From the NCBI RefSeq assembly GCF_016858125.1, contig NZ_CP064781.1, forward strand, positions 2,117,501-2,181,500: 64,000 nucleotides of DNA. Direction: 5' to 3'. This document shows, piece after piece, positions 1-10,957 of the stretch (position 1 is the first letter of the stretch; each line of letters begins with the position of its first letter). The notes under the pieces were generated by a model, which did not search any database, had not been told where the DNA came from, and saw nothing but the letters and a program-made list of their open reading frames with translations. The stretch is from Azospira restricta (GTDB taxonomy: Bacteria; Pseudomonadota; Gammaproteobacteria; Burkholderiales; Rhodocyclaceae). The translations under genes and the position numbers were made by a program.

Positions 1-1
1 G

Positions 2-3235
<3,234 letters not shown>

Positions 3236-3255
3236 GGCGCCGCACCCGCACCGCG

Positions 3256-3282
3256 AAAGGGGCTGCCGACGGCAGCCCTTTT
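3256..3282 (+). terminator. Rho-independent terminator of purL
   Basis: An 8-bp stem GGGCTGCC/GGCAGCCC with loop GAC is followed by TTTT, about 20 bp after the purL stop codon. Confidence 0.85.
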
Positions 3283-3322
3283 CATTTGCTGGTGCCGCCT
3301 CGCACGCGCCGCCGTGGCCGGC

Positions 3323-3349
3323 GCATGCATTCGCGTTCCGCATGCATGC
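3323..3349. promoter_or_regulatory. Inverted repeat upstream of the hydrolase gene
   Basis: Perfect 8-bp arms GCATGCAT and ATGCATGC are separated by 11 bp, about 80 bp before the start of the hydrolase gene. The spacing of nearly one and a half helical turns and the position fit a regulator binding site. No regulator gene lies next to it, so the role is inference. Confidence 0.35.
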
Positions 3350-3427
3350 GATGCAGAACTATCGTTTGAGCGCGGCCCGCGCGCTGACTACCATTCGTCC
3401 ATCGACGCCTTCGCCCAGGAACGCAAC

Positions 3428-4411
3428 ATGGACCCGCGCACCGCAACTCCCGTCCCGATCAGCTTCGTCGCCGCCGACGGCTACCCGCTCCAGGGCTTCT
3501 GCTGGCGGCACGCGGCGGCCGACGTCGCGCGCCCGGTGGTCGTCATCAACGCCGCGACCTCGGTGCGCTGCCGCTACTACGCGCGCTTCGCCGCCTTCCT
3601 GCACGAGCACGGCTTCGACGTCGTCACCTACGACTACCGTGGCATCGGCGAATCGCGGCCGGCCAGCCTGAAGGGCTTCGCCGCTGGCTGGATCGACTGG
3701 GGCCGGCTCGATTTCGAGGCGGCGCTGCAGTACGCGCTGGCGAACTTCCCCGGCCAGCCGCTCCAGGTCGCGGCGCACAGCGTCGGCGGCTTCCTGGTCG
3801 GGCTGGCGCCGTCCAGCCACCGCATCGCGCGGGTGTTCACGATGGGCGCGCAATATGCGTACTGGCGCGACTACGCGCGCCACAAGCGGATCGGCATGTT
3901 CCTCAGGTGGCACGTCTTCATGCCGGCGCTGACCGCGCTGCTCGGCTACTTCCCCGGCGCCCGGCTGGGCTGGCTGGAAGACACGCCGCGCGGCGTCGTC
4001 CGCGACTGGACCGCCCGCCATCCCCGTTTCGAGGAGAACTGGCGCGGCGGCGACGTCCGCCTCGGCGAGGCCGAGCGCCGCGAGCTGGTCGAACGCTTCG
4101 CCGCGCTGCGCGCCGACACCCTCGCCGTCAGCCTCAGCGACGACGAGTTCGGCACCGTCGCCGCGATCCAGCGCCTGCTCGCCTACTTCCGCAACAGCCC
4201 GCGCACCCACCTGCACCTGACCCCGGAGGCCGTCGGCGAGGCGCAGGTCGGGCACTTCGCGTTCTTCCACAGCCGCTTCGAGCCCAGCCTGTGGCGGATT
4301 CCGCTGGAGTGGCTGCAGCACGGGCGGCTGCCGGCGGCGCCGGTGGGGGAGGTAGTCACGTTGGAAGCGGCGGCGGTGGAGGGGGCGACGCCGGTACTGG
4401 CGGGGGTGTGA
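3428..4411 (+). CDS. Alpha/beta hydrolase family protein
   Basis: Predicted cytosolic alpha/beta-fold hydrolase of 327 aa; substrate unknown. The oxyanion-side strand reads PVVVINAATSV, followed by VVTYDYRGIGES, which is typical of this fold. The nucleophile elbow is AAHSVGGF, so Ser is flanked as A-H-S-V-G instead of the strict G-x-S-x-G. A C-terminal GHFAFF supplies a plausible catalytic His. The ATG at 3428 was chosen because AGGAACG lies just upstream and the fold begins right after it; the frame is open further upstream but that part has no family character. The gene stands alone after the purL terminator and is preceded by an inverted repeat. Confidence 0.8.
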   Translation: MDPRTATPVPISFVAADGYPLQGFCWRHAAADVARPVVVINAATSVRCRYYARFAAFLHEHGFDVVTYDYRGIGESRPASLKGFAAGWIDWGRLDFEAALQYALANFPGQPLQVAAHSVGGFLVGLAPSSHRIARVFTMGAQYAYWRDYARHKRIGMFLRWHVFMPALTALLGYFPGARLGWLEDTPRGVVRDWTARHPRFEENWRGGDVRLGEAERRELVERFAALRADTLAVSLSDDEFGTVAAIQRLLAYFRNSPRTHLHLTPEAVGEAQVGHFAFFHSRFEPSLWRIPLEWLQHGRLPAAPVGEVVTLEAAAVEGATPVLAGV

Positions 4412-4753
4412 CGTCGCCGCTGGAGGGGCAGGGCTACCTCCTTGGTCTTGCGATTGGCCAGGTTGGAAGTTCCCTGATTTGAAAGGCAGGGCGACAGCTT
4501 CTCGGCCAATGCTGACCTTGGCCCTCCGGCCGGACTCGGGCCGCAATGCGCCGGTCACCTGTCGTTCAGCTGAGATTTGCTTCGAATGGCTGCTTACCGA
4601 TCCGTCGAATGCGAACTACCGACCCAAAGGTGACCTTCGGCGTTCGAGGAAGCAGACCTTCAGTTGACCGGTGCCCGGCGATAAGTGAAGCGGCGTAGCC
4701 GCGAAACGGACCCACGGGCGTCCGTGCTGGACGACCTTTCCGGTCTCCTCTGG
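4412..4753. other. Non-coding spacer at left edge of accessory island
   Basis: About 340 bp with no convincing gene between the hydrolase and the island. Composition drops from the GC-rich core. The part from about 4500 to 4720 holds short motifs such as GGCTGCTTACCGA, CGACCCAAAG and TGACCTTCGG, which resemble the degenerate non-coding repeats often seen between betaproteobacterial genes. This resemblance is from memory and untested. Short ORFs here lack ribosome binding sites and family features. Confidence 0.4.
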
Positions 4754-5566
4754 TTAGGGGCGCTTTGCGCGATCAAGAGCTTTTGCAAGGAAATTCACGA
4801 ACCCAATGATCTCAAGTGCGACTACTGGGTCATCACTCAGAATTCCGTGTGCACGCGGATTTCTGAAGGCCAGCATCGCACCAGAGTATAAAAACATCAT
4901 GCCTTGCTGTTCGCTCTTCTCGCTTTCGTTCAGTTGGTCGTTGAACTTCAGTAGGGGCGCCTTGGGGCTAAACACAAGCTGCATCAGCTCCGTCCCCGAG
5001 GGGTCCGATCGTTTGCTCTTCATCTTCACTAGCAGGTCGAGCACTTTGCAGGCATCCTCGATGGCATTTGCATAGTGACCACCTCTGAACAGTTCGACGC
5101 TTGCATCCGCGATCTGTGGATGCAGTTCGAGACTCTCAAGTGCTCGGGTGGGGTTTGCCAACGGATCGGCGGATTCGCCAAGCTTCTCCTGGAACAGCTC
5201 GATGATCGTGCGCAGATTCCTGACGCCCCTTGCAACTCCCTTCTTGTACGGTTCAACCTCTTCCGCGGGGCTGCGACGAGTCGCGCCGAACCCCGCCATC
5301 ATGACGACAGCAGAGCTTTCATAGAAGCTCGTTAGCTGGAAGCGGTGATATTCGATGGTGTTGTTCCCAAAGGTCTCGATTAGGGTGTCGTCGTACTTCT
5401 GCTGGAGCGCTTTCGCACTAGCGCTCACCTCGTCCTTCGTGCCGCTCACCGTGAAGGCCTCGAGTTCATTCAATCGCTTCTCCAAGCGGGGAAGCGCCTG
5501 ACTCATCTGCGCTGGTGTCAAGTTTGCGGGACAAGGTGATGCTGCTACAGGTCTCTTGCCGGCCAT
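4754..5566 (-). CDS. TIGR02391 (Ymh) family protein
   Basis: Protein of 270 aa of unknown biochemical function. The C-terminal half carries the hallmarks of the TIGR02391/Ymh family: LHPQIADASVELFRGGHYANAIEDA, then a polar linker, then EQQGMMFLYSGAMLAFRNPRAHG, which closes with the conserved RNPRAH. The N-terminal 120 residues are charged and look helical. The start at 5566 was chosen because GGGAGG precedes the ATG at good spacing, rather than the ATG 18 codons upstream. Base composition is well below the neighbours. The gene is divergent from the P-loop NTPase gene, with about 260 bp between them. Family members are often reported in mobile or defence-rich regions; a role here is inference. 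Confidence 0.75.
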   Translation of the reverse strand: MAGKRPVAASPCPANLTPAQMSQALPRLEKRLNELEAFTVSGTKDEVSASAKALQQKYDDTLIETFGNNTIEYHRFQLTSFYESSAVVMMAGFGATRRSPAEEVEPYKKGVARGVRNLRTIIELFQEKLGESADPLANPTRALESLELHPQIADASVELFRGGHYANAIEDACKVLDLLVKMKSKRSDPSGTELMQLVFSPKAPLLKFNDQLNESEKSEQQGMMFLYSGAMLAFRNPRAHGILSDDPVVALEIIGFVNFLAKALDRAKRP

Positions 5567-5763
5567 GTGATTTAATCCTCCCGTAACTCGACTTGGTATG
5601 GCGCGTAACCGCTCCAGCATACTCTTTGGCGGTTGGCATGTCTGCTTTCGACACTCTTGCTCAACGTGTCAGTTACGGCCGGCGCTGCCACTCTGAAGCG
5701 GACCTGGCTGTTGCTTCTGAAAAGAAGACGTACAGCCAACTTCGGGTATGCTGATAGGTTGAG

Positions 5764-5778
5764 CCTAGCCTTGCTAGG
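5764..5778. promoter_or_regulatory. Small palindrome upstream of NTPase gene
   Basis: CCTAGC-CTT-GCTAGG is a perfect 6-bp inverted repeat with a 3-nt spacer, about 50 bp before the NTPase start. It could be an operator or an mRNA hairpin in the leader. Confidence 0.3.
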
Positions 5779-5825
5779 TATCCCAAAGGGGCCGGAAGGC
5801 CAAGAACAACATTCAGGGGGCGAAT

Positions 5826-7433
5826 ATGGCGGGCGAGTACCAGCGAATCGTCTACCCGGAGCGGGCCGAATATCTCTCGGACGAACCTGTCTTCCGCGGG
5901 TACCGAATCTTCCTTGACCACTGGAACGATATCACGGCCTATCTTCAAGAGTCGTACGAAGTCCTCCGTACGAGGCGGTTCTCCAAAGGCCTTCTCATCT
6001 TTGGCAAACAAGGCTGTGGTAAATCGGTCCTGGCGAACAAGATTACTGGCGACTTTGAACTTACGAAGTCTTCTCACCGAGAAAGCCGTTTGACCTACGA
6101 CAAGGACAACATTTGGCATCGGATCTGTGGCGGGGGGAATGAAAAGCGACATCTTGAAAATATTGCGGAGTCGACTTCCGCGACTGTTGTGCTTCAGGTC
6201 GAGAACAACAAGCAGTGGGTCGCTGAAGCGGAAAAGCTTGTCGCTGGAAATCCTGACCGCGCCTGCTTAGTAATCGCCGACAACTGTGAAAAGGATTACT
6301 TTCTCAAGGGATTACTAAACGTCTCTGACGATGTGTACCTCCAACATGGACGATCCGCGGCGGCACTTCGCGCTGCAGGGCACCGGTTCGTCGAGTTGTG
6401 CAGAACCTCGCTTCGTGGCTGTTTCTTCATCTTTTTCACAAACGACGAAGACTTTGCCCTTGCCTTCGACAATCACGTCAATGAACAGCACAAGGGCCTG
6501 ATCGACATTCGTGATCTGAAGATGCCGAACGACATTCAGAAAGAAGCCATCGTTCGGATTAACGTTAACAGGCTCAATCCTTTCAGCTACTGGCTGTGCG
6601 TTGATCGAGCAGGTCCAGAAGAGAAGACCGCAGTCTGGAAGACATTAAGAAGCGCCGAGACTTTCCCCGCCTCGTTTCAGGCAGTAGACAACGCCATACG
6701 TTCGTCGGCAAAAAATCGGGAGGGGCGACCAGCTCGAAAGTGCGTCCTGAATGCGATCGCGCTCATTGGTTCCGCCTCTGTCGAGAACTCACTAGAGGCT
6801 GATGCAGCTGTCGGTGAGTTCGACGAAATCTTCGTCGGGCGCAACTTCCGCATTCGACTTTACCGCTCCGACTGGAATGAAATTTTCGGCACCGCTCGCG
6901 AGTACCGGATGCTCGCGTCTGAGTGGTGCCTAAAGGTCATCGTTGTCGGCGAATCTGCGGTGGCAGCTCTTCTGGCAGGCCAGGACTTGGCGAAGCAACT
7001 TATTGATCAGGCCACCACCTACCACGGCCCTGGCACGCACAATTCGACAAAGGAAGCGTACGCAAATCTCCTTGCCCAACTCGACGCAGCTATTTCGGCT
7101 GCTTTCCCGACTCCCGATAACGCGGCCTTTTGGTCCAAAGGTGGCGTTCGGAACCATGATTACGAAGGCAAGCTGAAAGTGTTTTTCCCGTCGTACAACA
7201 CCAAGAGCGGCGGGCTGATGTCAGCGCGGCCGGACCTGGTTATTGACGACTACACTCCATGTTCAGTCTTGTCCGCTCCCATGCCAGAGGCAGACGCGAT
7301 CAACGGAGCAGTTCGCCGTGCCGCAAATATCGTTGAGTTCACTGCGATTAAGGACTTTGCATTTGTCCGACTGGTCTCGTACCTGCGCGAGCAGAAACTG
7401 GGAAATTACATCGCTGCTACGCAAGAGCAATAG
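5826..7433 (+). CDS. P-loop NTPase of unknown family
   Basis: Protein of 535 aa. A clear Walker A GKQGCGKS lies at residues 60-67, preceded by the hydrophobic strand GLLIF. The segment ACLVIADN near residue 147 is a plausible Walker B with Asp152, and FFIFFTNDED near residue 195 resembles a sensor-1 strand. This order fits an AAA-like or STAND-like ATPase, but I do not recognise the family. The C-terminal 300 residues have no known motif; they contain a GPGTHNSTKE loop and look alpha/beta. No transmembrane segment is evident. The start has CAGGGGG upstream. A nuclease-like gene follows after 21 bp, probably in the same transcript. Codon use and GC are unlike the chromosomal core, which suggests transfer. 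Confidence 0.7.
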   Translation: MAGEYQRIVYPERAEYLSDEPVFRGYRIFLDHWNDITAYLQESYEVLRTRRFSKGLLIFGKQGCGKSVLANKITGDFELTKSSHRESRLTYDKDNIWHRICGGGNEKRHLENIAESTSATVVLQVENNKQWVAEAEKLVAGNPDRACLVIADNCEKDYFLKGLLNVSDDVYLQHGRSAAALRAAGHRFVELCRTSLRGCFFIFFTNDEDFALAFDNHVNEQHKGLIDIRDLKMPNDIQKEAIVRINVNRLNPFSYWLCVDRAGPEEKTAVWKTLRSAETFPASFQAVDNAIRSSAKNREGRPARKCVLNAIALIGSASVENSLEADAAVGEFDEIFVGRNFRIRLYRSDWNEIFGTAREYRMLASEWCLKVIVVGESAVAALLAGQDLAKQLIDQATTYHGPGTHNSTKEAYANLLAQLDAAISAAFPTPDNAAFWSKGGVRNHDYEGKLKVFFPSYNTKSGGLMSARPDLVIDDYTPCSVLSAPMPEADAINGAVRRAANIVEFTAIKDFAFVRLVSYLREQKLGNYIAATQEQ

Positions 7434-7454
7434 TCAGCAGTTCACGGCCCCAAT

Positions 7455-7961
7455 ATGAAGAGCTCTTGGCAAGTCGCTACCGCCGCAGAAGCGTTCGCAG
7501 CTGCACAGTTTGCGCGCTGTGGCTGGGACGTTTCGGTGCAATACGGCGCCAATCAGCCGGAATATGACTTGGTGGCGGTCGATGGTGATCGCATGCTTAA
7601 AATTTCAGTGAAGGGAAGCAAGGACGGTGGTTGGGGTCTTACGCAATCTCACATCTCCAACGCCGACTATCATGGTGCCGCTGACGCTTGGCTGAAGAAA
7701 CACTCCAAAAAAACTGTCTTCTGCCTCGTTCAATTCAAGGACGCTGCGCTTGATGCGCTTCCTCGAATGTATCTCGCTACGCCAGCCGAGATTGCTGCGT
7801 GGTTGAAAGCCGCTGCTTCGGGCCGTGGTGACACGATCTTGTATGAACGGCACGCATGGACAGACCGTGCAAAGGCAGCCGGAACGGTGGATGTCATTCC
7901 CGAGAATTGGAGATTCACAGAGGAGCGTATCAATGAGATTGCCTCTGATGGTTATCCCTGA
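7455..7961 (+). CDS. PD-(D/E)XK nuclease-like protein
   Basis: Protein of 168 aa. The N-terminal helix carries a conserved-type Glu (residue 12 in ATAAEAFAA), followed by GWDVSVQYGANQPEYDLVAV with Asp38 and the strand KISVKG with Lys53. This Glu...Asp...x-V-K arrangement is that of PD-(D/E)XK or Holliday-resolvase-like nucleases, though the usual E/Q of the E-x-K pair is Ser51 here, so catalytic activity is uncertain. The rest is acidic and helical. It sits 21 bp after the P-loop NTPase gene and overlaps the next small ORF, which suggests a co-transcribed unit. Function as effector nuclease of the NTPase is inference. Confidence 0.6.
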   Translation: MKSSWQVATAAEAFAAAQFARCGWDVSVQYGANQPEYDLVAVDGDRMLKISVKGSKDGGWGLTQSHISNADYHGAADAWLKKHSKKTVFCLVQFKDAALDALPRMYLATPAEIAAWLKAAASGRGDTILYERHAWTDRAKAAGTVDVIPENWRFTEERINEIASDGYP

Positions 7962-8115
7962 AGGAGAGGAAGTTTCGGCTAACGACTCAGCGTCGCTCAC
8001 TTCCAAGTTGAACGTCGGCTTTTTCAAAGACCTAGGCGTCCGCATCGGGTCGGGAGTTCGCGTTCACCTGAACGGAAAGCTGTCGTACGTCACCCTCTGT
8101 CTGACCGGCAGGTAA
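7933..8115 (+). CDS. Small protein of unknown function (60 aa)
   Basis: The ATG at 7933 has GAGGAG close upstream and lies inside the 3' end of the nuclease-like gene, overlapping it by 29 bp. The product contains VIPEGEEVSANDSASLTSKLNVGFF and VRVHLNGKLSYVTLCLTGR. It has no recognised domain, signal peptide or membrane segment. Good ribosome binding site and island-like composition support a real gene; the reading could also be a remnant. Confidence 0.45.
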   Translation: MRLPLMVIPEGEEVSANDSASLTSKLNVGFFKDLGVRIGSGVRVHLNGKLSYVTLCLTGR

Positions 8116-8349
8116 CCGATGCGTTGCGGCCGTTGAGGAAGCTCTAGCCCAATGACTGCTCCGGCCGAGAAGAGGAACTCCTAACTCTTGATGCTAACCG
8201 TCTGCTTCTGGCCGACTACTGCCTAGTGTGCTTCCCCATCGGCAATGGGATGGACCCCGTGGAATAAGGTGGCATTGCATCGGGCAATGGCCTCGTGCCT
8301 CTCCGGCTAGAATAGCGGCCCAGTCCATTCCGCTGCCGGAGACGCCGCC

Positions 8350-8988
8350 ATGTCCGCAATGCCCCAACTTCTCACCCCCGTCGAAGCCCGCATCCTCGGA
8401 GTCCTCATCGAGAAGGAAAAGACCACGCCGGACGTCTATCCCCTCAGCGTCAATAGCCTCACCGCCGGGTGCAACCAGAAGACCTCCCGCGATCCGGTGA
8501 TGAGTCTTTCCGAGGGCGAAGTCCAGGCTGCTCTGGAGGAATTGCACAGCCGCACCCTGGTGTTGGAGACCTCCGGCCGGGTCATGCGCTACGCCCACAA
8601 CTTTGGCAAGGGCTACCAGGTCCCCGCCGCCGCCGTGGTCTTGCTTGCCGTGCTGATGCTGCGGGGGCCCCAGACGGTGAGCGAGCTACGCGCCAATTGC
8701 GACCGCCTCCATCGCTTCGCCGATTCATCTTCCGTGGAAGGCTACCTGGAGGAACTTGCCGCTAGGCCGGGAGGGGCCATGGCAGTCCGCCTGCCTAAGC
8801 AGCCGGGGTCCCGGGAACACCGCTGGGCCCATCTGCTGTGCGGCGAACTCCCCGCCGGCCCGGCTGCCTTGCAGGACACGACATCCCCGGCGGGCACGCT
8901 GGATTTGGAGAACCGGGTTGCGCGGCTGGAGGAGGAAGTGGCCGAACTGCGAACCATGGTGGCGAGGCTCCTGCCGCCCTCGGCCTGA
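8350..8988 (+). CDS. yceH: YceH family protein (DUF480/UPF0502)
   Basis: Protein of 212 aa of the widespread YceH family, with tandem winged-helix-like domains. Recognised from LLTPVEARILGVLIEKEKTTPDVYPLSVNSLTAGCNQKTSRDPVM near the N-terminus, which is the family signature. The second half repeats the fold (LRGPQTVSELRANCDRLHRF) and ends in a short coiled coil (LENRVARLEEEVAELRTMV). Length is normal. Molecular role in the cell is not settled for the family. An alternative ATG three codons downstream cannot be excluded. TAGAAT near 8308 could be the -10 element. Confidence 0.93.
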   Translation: MSAMPQLLTPVEARILGVLIEKEKTTPDVYPLSVNSLTAGCNQKTSRDPVMSLSEGEVQAALEELHSRTLVLETSGRVMRYAHNFGKGYQVPAAAVVLLAVLMLRGPQTVSELRANCDRLHRFADSSSVEGYLEELAARPGGAMAVRLPKQPGSREHRWAHLLCGELPAGPAALQDTTSPAGTLDLENRVARLEEEVAELRTMVARLLPPSA

Positions 8989-9162
8989 TTCTTCCCGCCG
9001 GGCTCCCTGCCGCCTGAACTGCCACCGTCGGCAACCAGCCACATTGCTGGCGTAGTCCGGGAGGCGTCCCAGCGGCAGCAAAGGCCAAAAACCGTCCTCC
9101 CCTTCCCATTCCCGTCAGCCACTCCAGTCGCCCCGCAACCGCGCAACCCCTCCCGCTTCCCG

Positions 9163-9378
9163 TCACGTCTCCGCGCTTCCGGGGTGGTCGTCCTCGTCCG
9201 CCGCCTGCAGCCACCAGAGCAGGTCGCTGCCCTGCAGCGGCGTCGGCATCATCTGGTTCTTCTTCCAGCTGAACACCGGGCCGCCGGGCAGGTAGCGGGC
9301 GAGGACTTCGCCGCGCGAGGTCACGCCGAAGAAGGGCCAGCCGGAACGGATGGCGGCGCGAATCTGGGTGTCGGTCAC
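9163..9378 (-). CDS. Small hypothetical protein (71 aa)
   Basis: Short ORF whose product starts MTDTQIRAAIRSGWPFFGVTSRGEVLARYLPGG and contains FSWKKNQMMPTPLQGSDLLWWLQAA. The mix of Trp, Phe and basic residues and the sharp codon bias look coding. No domain, signal peptide or membrane segment is recognised. It lies downstream of the ppiC-block terminator on the same strand and so probably has its own promoter. Confidence 0.5.
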   Translation of the reverse strand: MTDTQIRAAIRSGWPFFGVTSRGEVLARYLPGGPVFSWKKNQMMPTPLQGSDLLWWLQAADEDDHPGSAET

Positions 9379-9462
9379 GGGGGCTTCCTCATCGAACGGG
9401 GGCGTTCCTTCTCCTGAGTGTAGGCGAAGGTCGGCGCTGTCGCGCTTGCCGGGGCGTGAACG

Positions 9463-9489
9463 AAAAAAAGGCTGCCTGCCGGCAGCCTT
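9463..9489 (-). terminator. Rho-independent terminator after the PPIase gene
   Basis: Read on the minus strand, GGCTGCCGGCAGGCAGCC forms a GC-rich hairpin followed by a run of seven T. It lies about 25 bp past the PPIase stop codon. Confidence 0.85.
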
Positions 9490-9513
9490 TCCTCTCGTCG
9501 GCGAAGCCGCCGC

Positions 9514-10323
9514 TCAGTTGACCTTGGCCTTGGCGCGCAGGCCTTCGAGCATCTTCTGCACGATCTGCTGGTTGGCGCGCTGTTCGAGCTGCGGCTTGAG
9601 CTGCTCAAAGGGCGGGGCGGCCAGCGGGCGGGTGTCTTCGAGCTGGATGACGTGCCAGCCGAAGTCGGTCTTCACCGGGGCTTCGGTGTACTTGCCCTTT
9701 TCCAGCTTGGACAGCGCTTCGGCGAACGGCGGCACGTAGGCGCCGGCGGCGCTCCAGCCGAGGTCGCCGCCGTTGTCCTTGGAGCCGGGGTCCTTCGACT
9801 GCTTGGCGAGTTCGTCGAACTTGGCGCCCTTCTTCAGGTTGTCGACGATGGTCTTCGCCTGCTCCTCGTTGTCGACGAGGATGTGGCGGGCTTTGTACTC
9901 GGTGCCGCCGAGCTTGCCCTTGAGCACGTCGTATTCGGCCTTGAGCTGGGCCTCGCTGACCGGGTTCTTGCGCACGTAGTCCTGGATGAAGGCGCGGATC
10001 AGCACGGCCTGGCGGGCCAGTTCGGCCTGCGCGGCGACCGCCGGGTTCTTCTCGACGCCGCTCTTCTTCGCTTCCTGCAGCAGCAGTTCGCGGCGGATCA
10101 GCTCCTCGCGCACGGCGTCCTTCAGCTCGGGCGAATCGGGCATGCCCTGGCTCTTCTGCTCGGCGTAGAAGGTGTCGAAGGTGCTCTGCGGGATGGCGAC
10201 GCCGTTCACCGTGGCGATCGGGGCGGCCTTGGCGGGCGCCGCGGCCTTTTCGGCGGCGCCGGCGGACAGCGACAGAAACGCGCCGGCGAGCAGCGCGGCG
10301 AGCAGTTTCGAGGGGGTGTGCAT
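9514..10323 (-). CDS. Periplasmic parvulin-type peptidyl-prolyl isomerase
   Basis: Exported prolyl isomerase and chaperone of 269 aa. A signal peptide is evident (LLAALLAGAFLSLSAGAAEKA) without a lipobox, followed by an Ala/Pro linker. A SurA-like helical segment precedes the PpiC domain (about residues 135-230), seen from YKARHILVDNEEQAKTI, GGDLGWSAAGAYVPPFAEAL and DFGWHVIQLEDTR. The C-terminal helix returns to the N-terminal chaperone module. It is last in the yciB-yciI-bolA-ppiC cluster and is followed by a terminator. Likely role is folding of outer-membrane or secreted proteins. Confidence 0.93.
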   Translation of the reverse strand: MHTPSKLLAALLAGAFLSLSAGAAEKAAAPAKAAPIATVNGVAIPQSTFDTFYAEQKSQGMPDSPELKDAVREELIRRELLLQEAKKSGVEKNPAVAAQAELARQAVLIRAFIQDYVRKNPVSEAQLKAEYDVLKGKLGGTEYKARHILVDNEEQAKTIVDNLKKGAKFDELAKQSKDPGSKDNGGDLGWSAAGAYVPPFAEALSKLEKGKYTEAPVKTDFGWHVIQLEDTRPLAAPPFEQLKPQLEQRANQQIVQKMLEGLRAKAKVN

Positions 10324-10385
10324 GGATCGTTTTCCTTCCTTGAGTGGGCGGATCGTCGTTGGAATTCTGCGGTGCGACCGGGCGA

Positions 10386-10655
10386 TTATACTTCGTCCGG
10401 CGCGTAGGCCTTGATGCCGAGCGCATGGATGCGGGCGCTCTTGAGGTCGCCGACGAGGTCGAAGACCATCCGGTGGCGGGCGACGGTGTTCTTGCCGGCG
10501 AAGGCGGCGGAGACCAGCAGCAGCCGGTAGTGGCCGCCCTCGCGGGCGCCGGCGTGGCCGGCGTGCAGGTGCGAGTCGTCGGCGAGCTCGAAGCGGGTCG
10601 GCGCAAGCGGCGCCAGCCGCTCGCGCAGCAGGGTCTCGATGTCGCAGGCGCTCAT
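10386..10655 (-). CDS. BolA family protein
   Basis: Protein of 89 aa of the BolA/IbaG class, which partners monothiol glutaredoxins in iron-sulfur handling and can bind DNA. The family core is visible as LHAGHAG, HYRLLLVSAAFAGKNTVARHRMVF and ARIHALGIKAYAPDEV. Its ATG overlaps the stop of the YciI-like gene as TGATG, which implies translational coupling. Whether it is BolA proper or a paralogue cannot be told here. Confidence 0.9.
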   Translation of the reverse strand: MSACDIETLLRERLAPLAPTRFELADDSHLHAGHAGAREGGHYRLLLVSAAFAGKNTVARHRMVFDLVGDLKSARIHALGIKAYAPDEV

Positions 10656-10957
10656 CAGGCGGGCAGCACCTTCTTGAACGGCTTCACCGTGACCTTCTCG
10701 TAGACGCCGGCGGCGACGTAGGGGTCGGCGTCGGCCCAGGTCCTGGCCGCTTCCAGCGAGGTGAATTCGGCGACGATGATGCTGCCGGAGAAGCCGGCCG
10801 GGCCGGGGTCGGGCGAGTCGATCGCCGGGCAGGGGCCGGCCAGCACGAGGCGGCCGTCGGCCTGCAGCGCCTGCAGGCGGGCGAGGTGGTCGGGGCGCGC
10901 GGCGAGGCGCTGGTCCAGGGTTCCGGCGCGGTCTTCGCCGATGATCGCGTACAGCAT
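10655..10957 (-). CDS. YciI-like protein
   Basis: Protein of 100 aa of the YciI/YCII ferredoxin-like family, recognised from [29 protein letters not shown], the central [11 protein letters not shown] and [23 protein letters not shown]. Both the conserved His in RPDHLARL and the Asp in WADADPY are present. Enzymatic role is not established for most members. Start and stop both overlap neighbours as TGATG, so it is translated in tandem with yciB and bolA. The frame is open far upstream, but this ATG gives the family's normal N-terminus. Confidence 0.9.
   Translation of the reverse strand: MLYAIIGEDRAGTLDQRLAARPDHLARLQALQADGRLVLAGPCPAIDSPDPGPAGFSGSIIVAEFTSLEAARTWADADPYVAAGVYEKVTVKPFKKVLPA

Noticed and set aside
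5826-7433. NTPase considered as a TniB/IstB-type transposition helper
   Set aside because: No transposase, terminal repeats or helper-type motifs lie nearby, and the C-terminal half does not fit these families.
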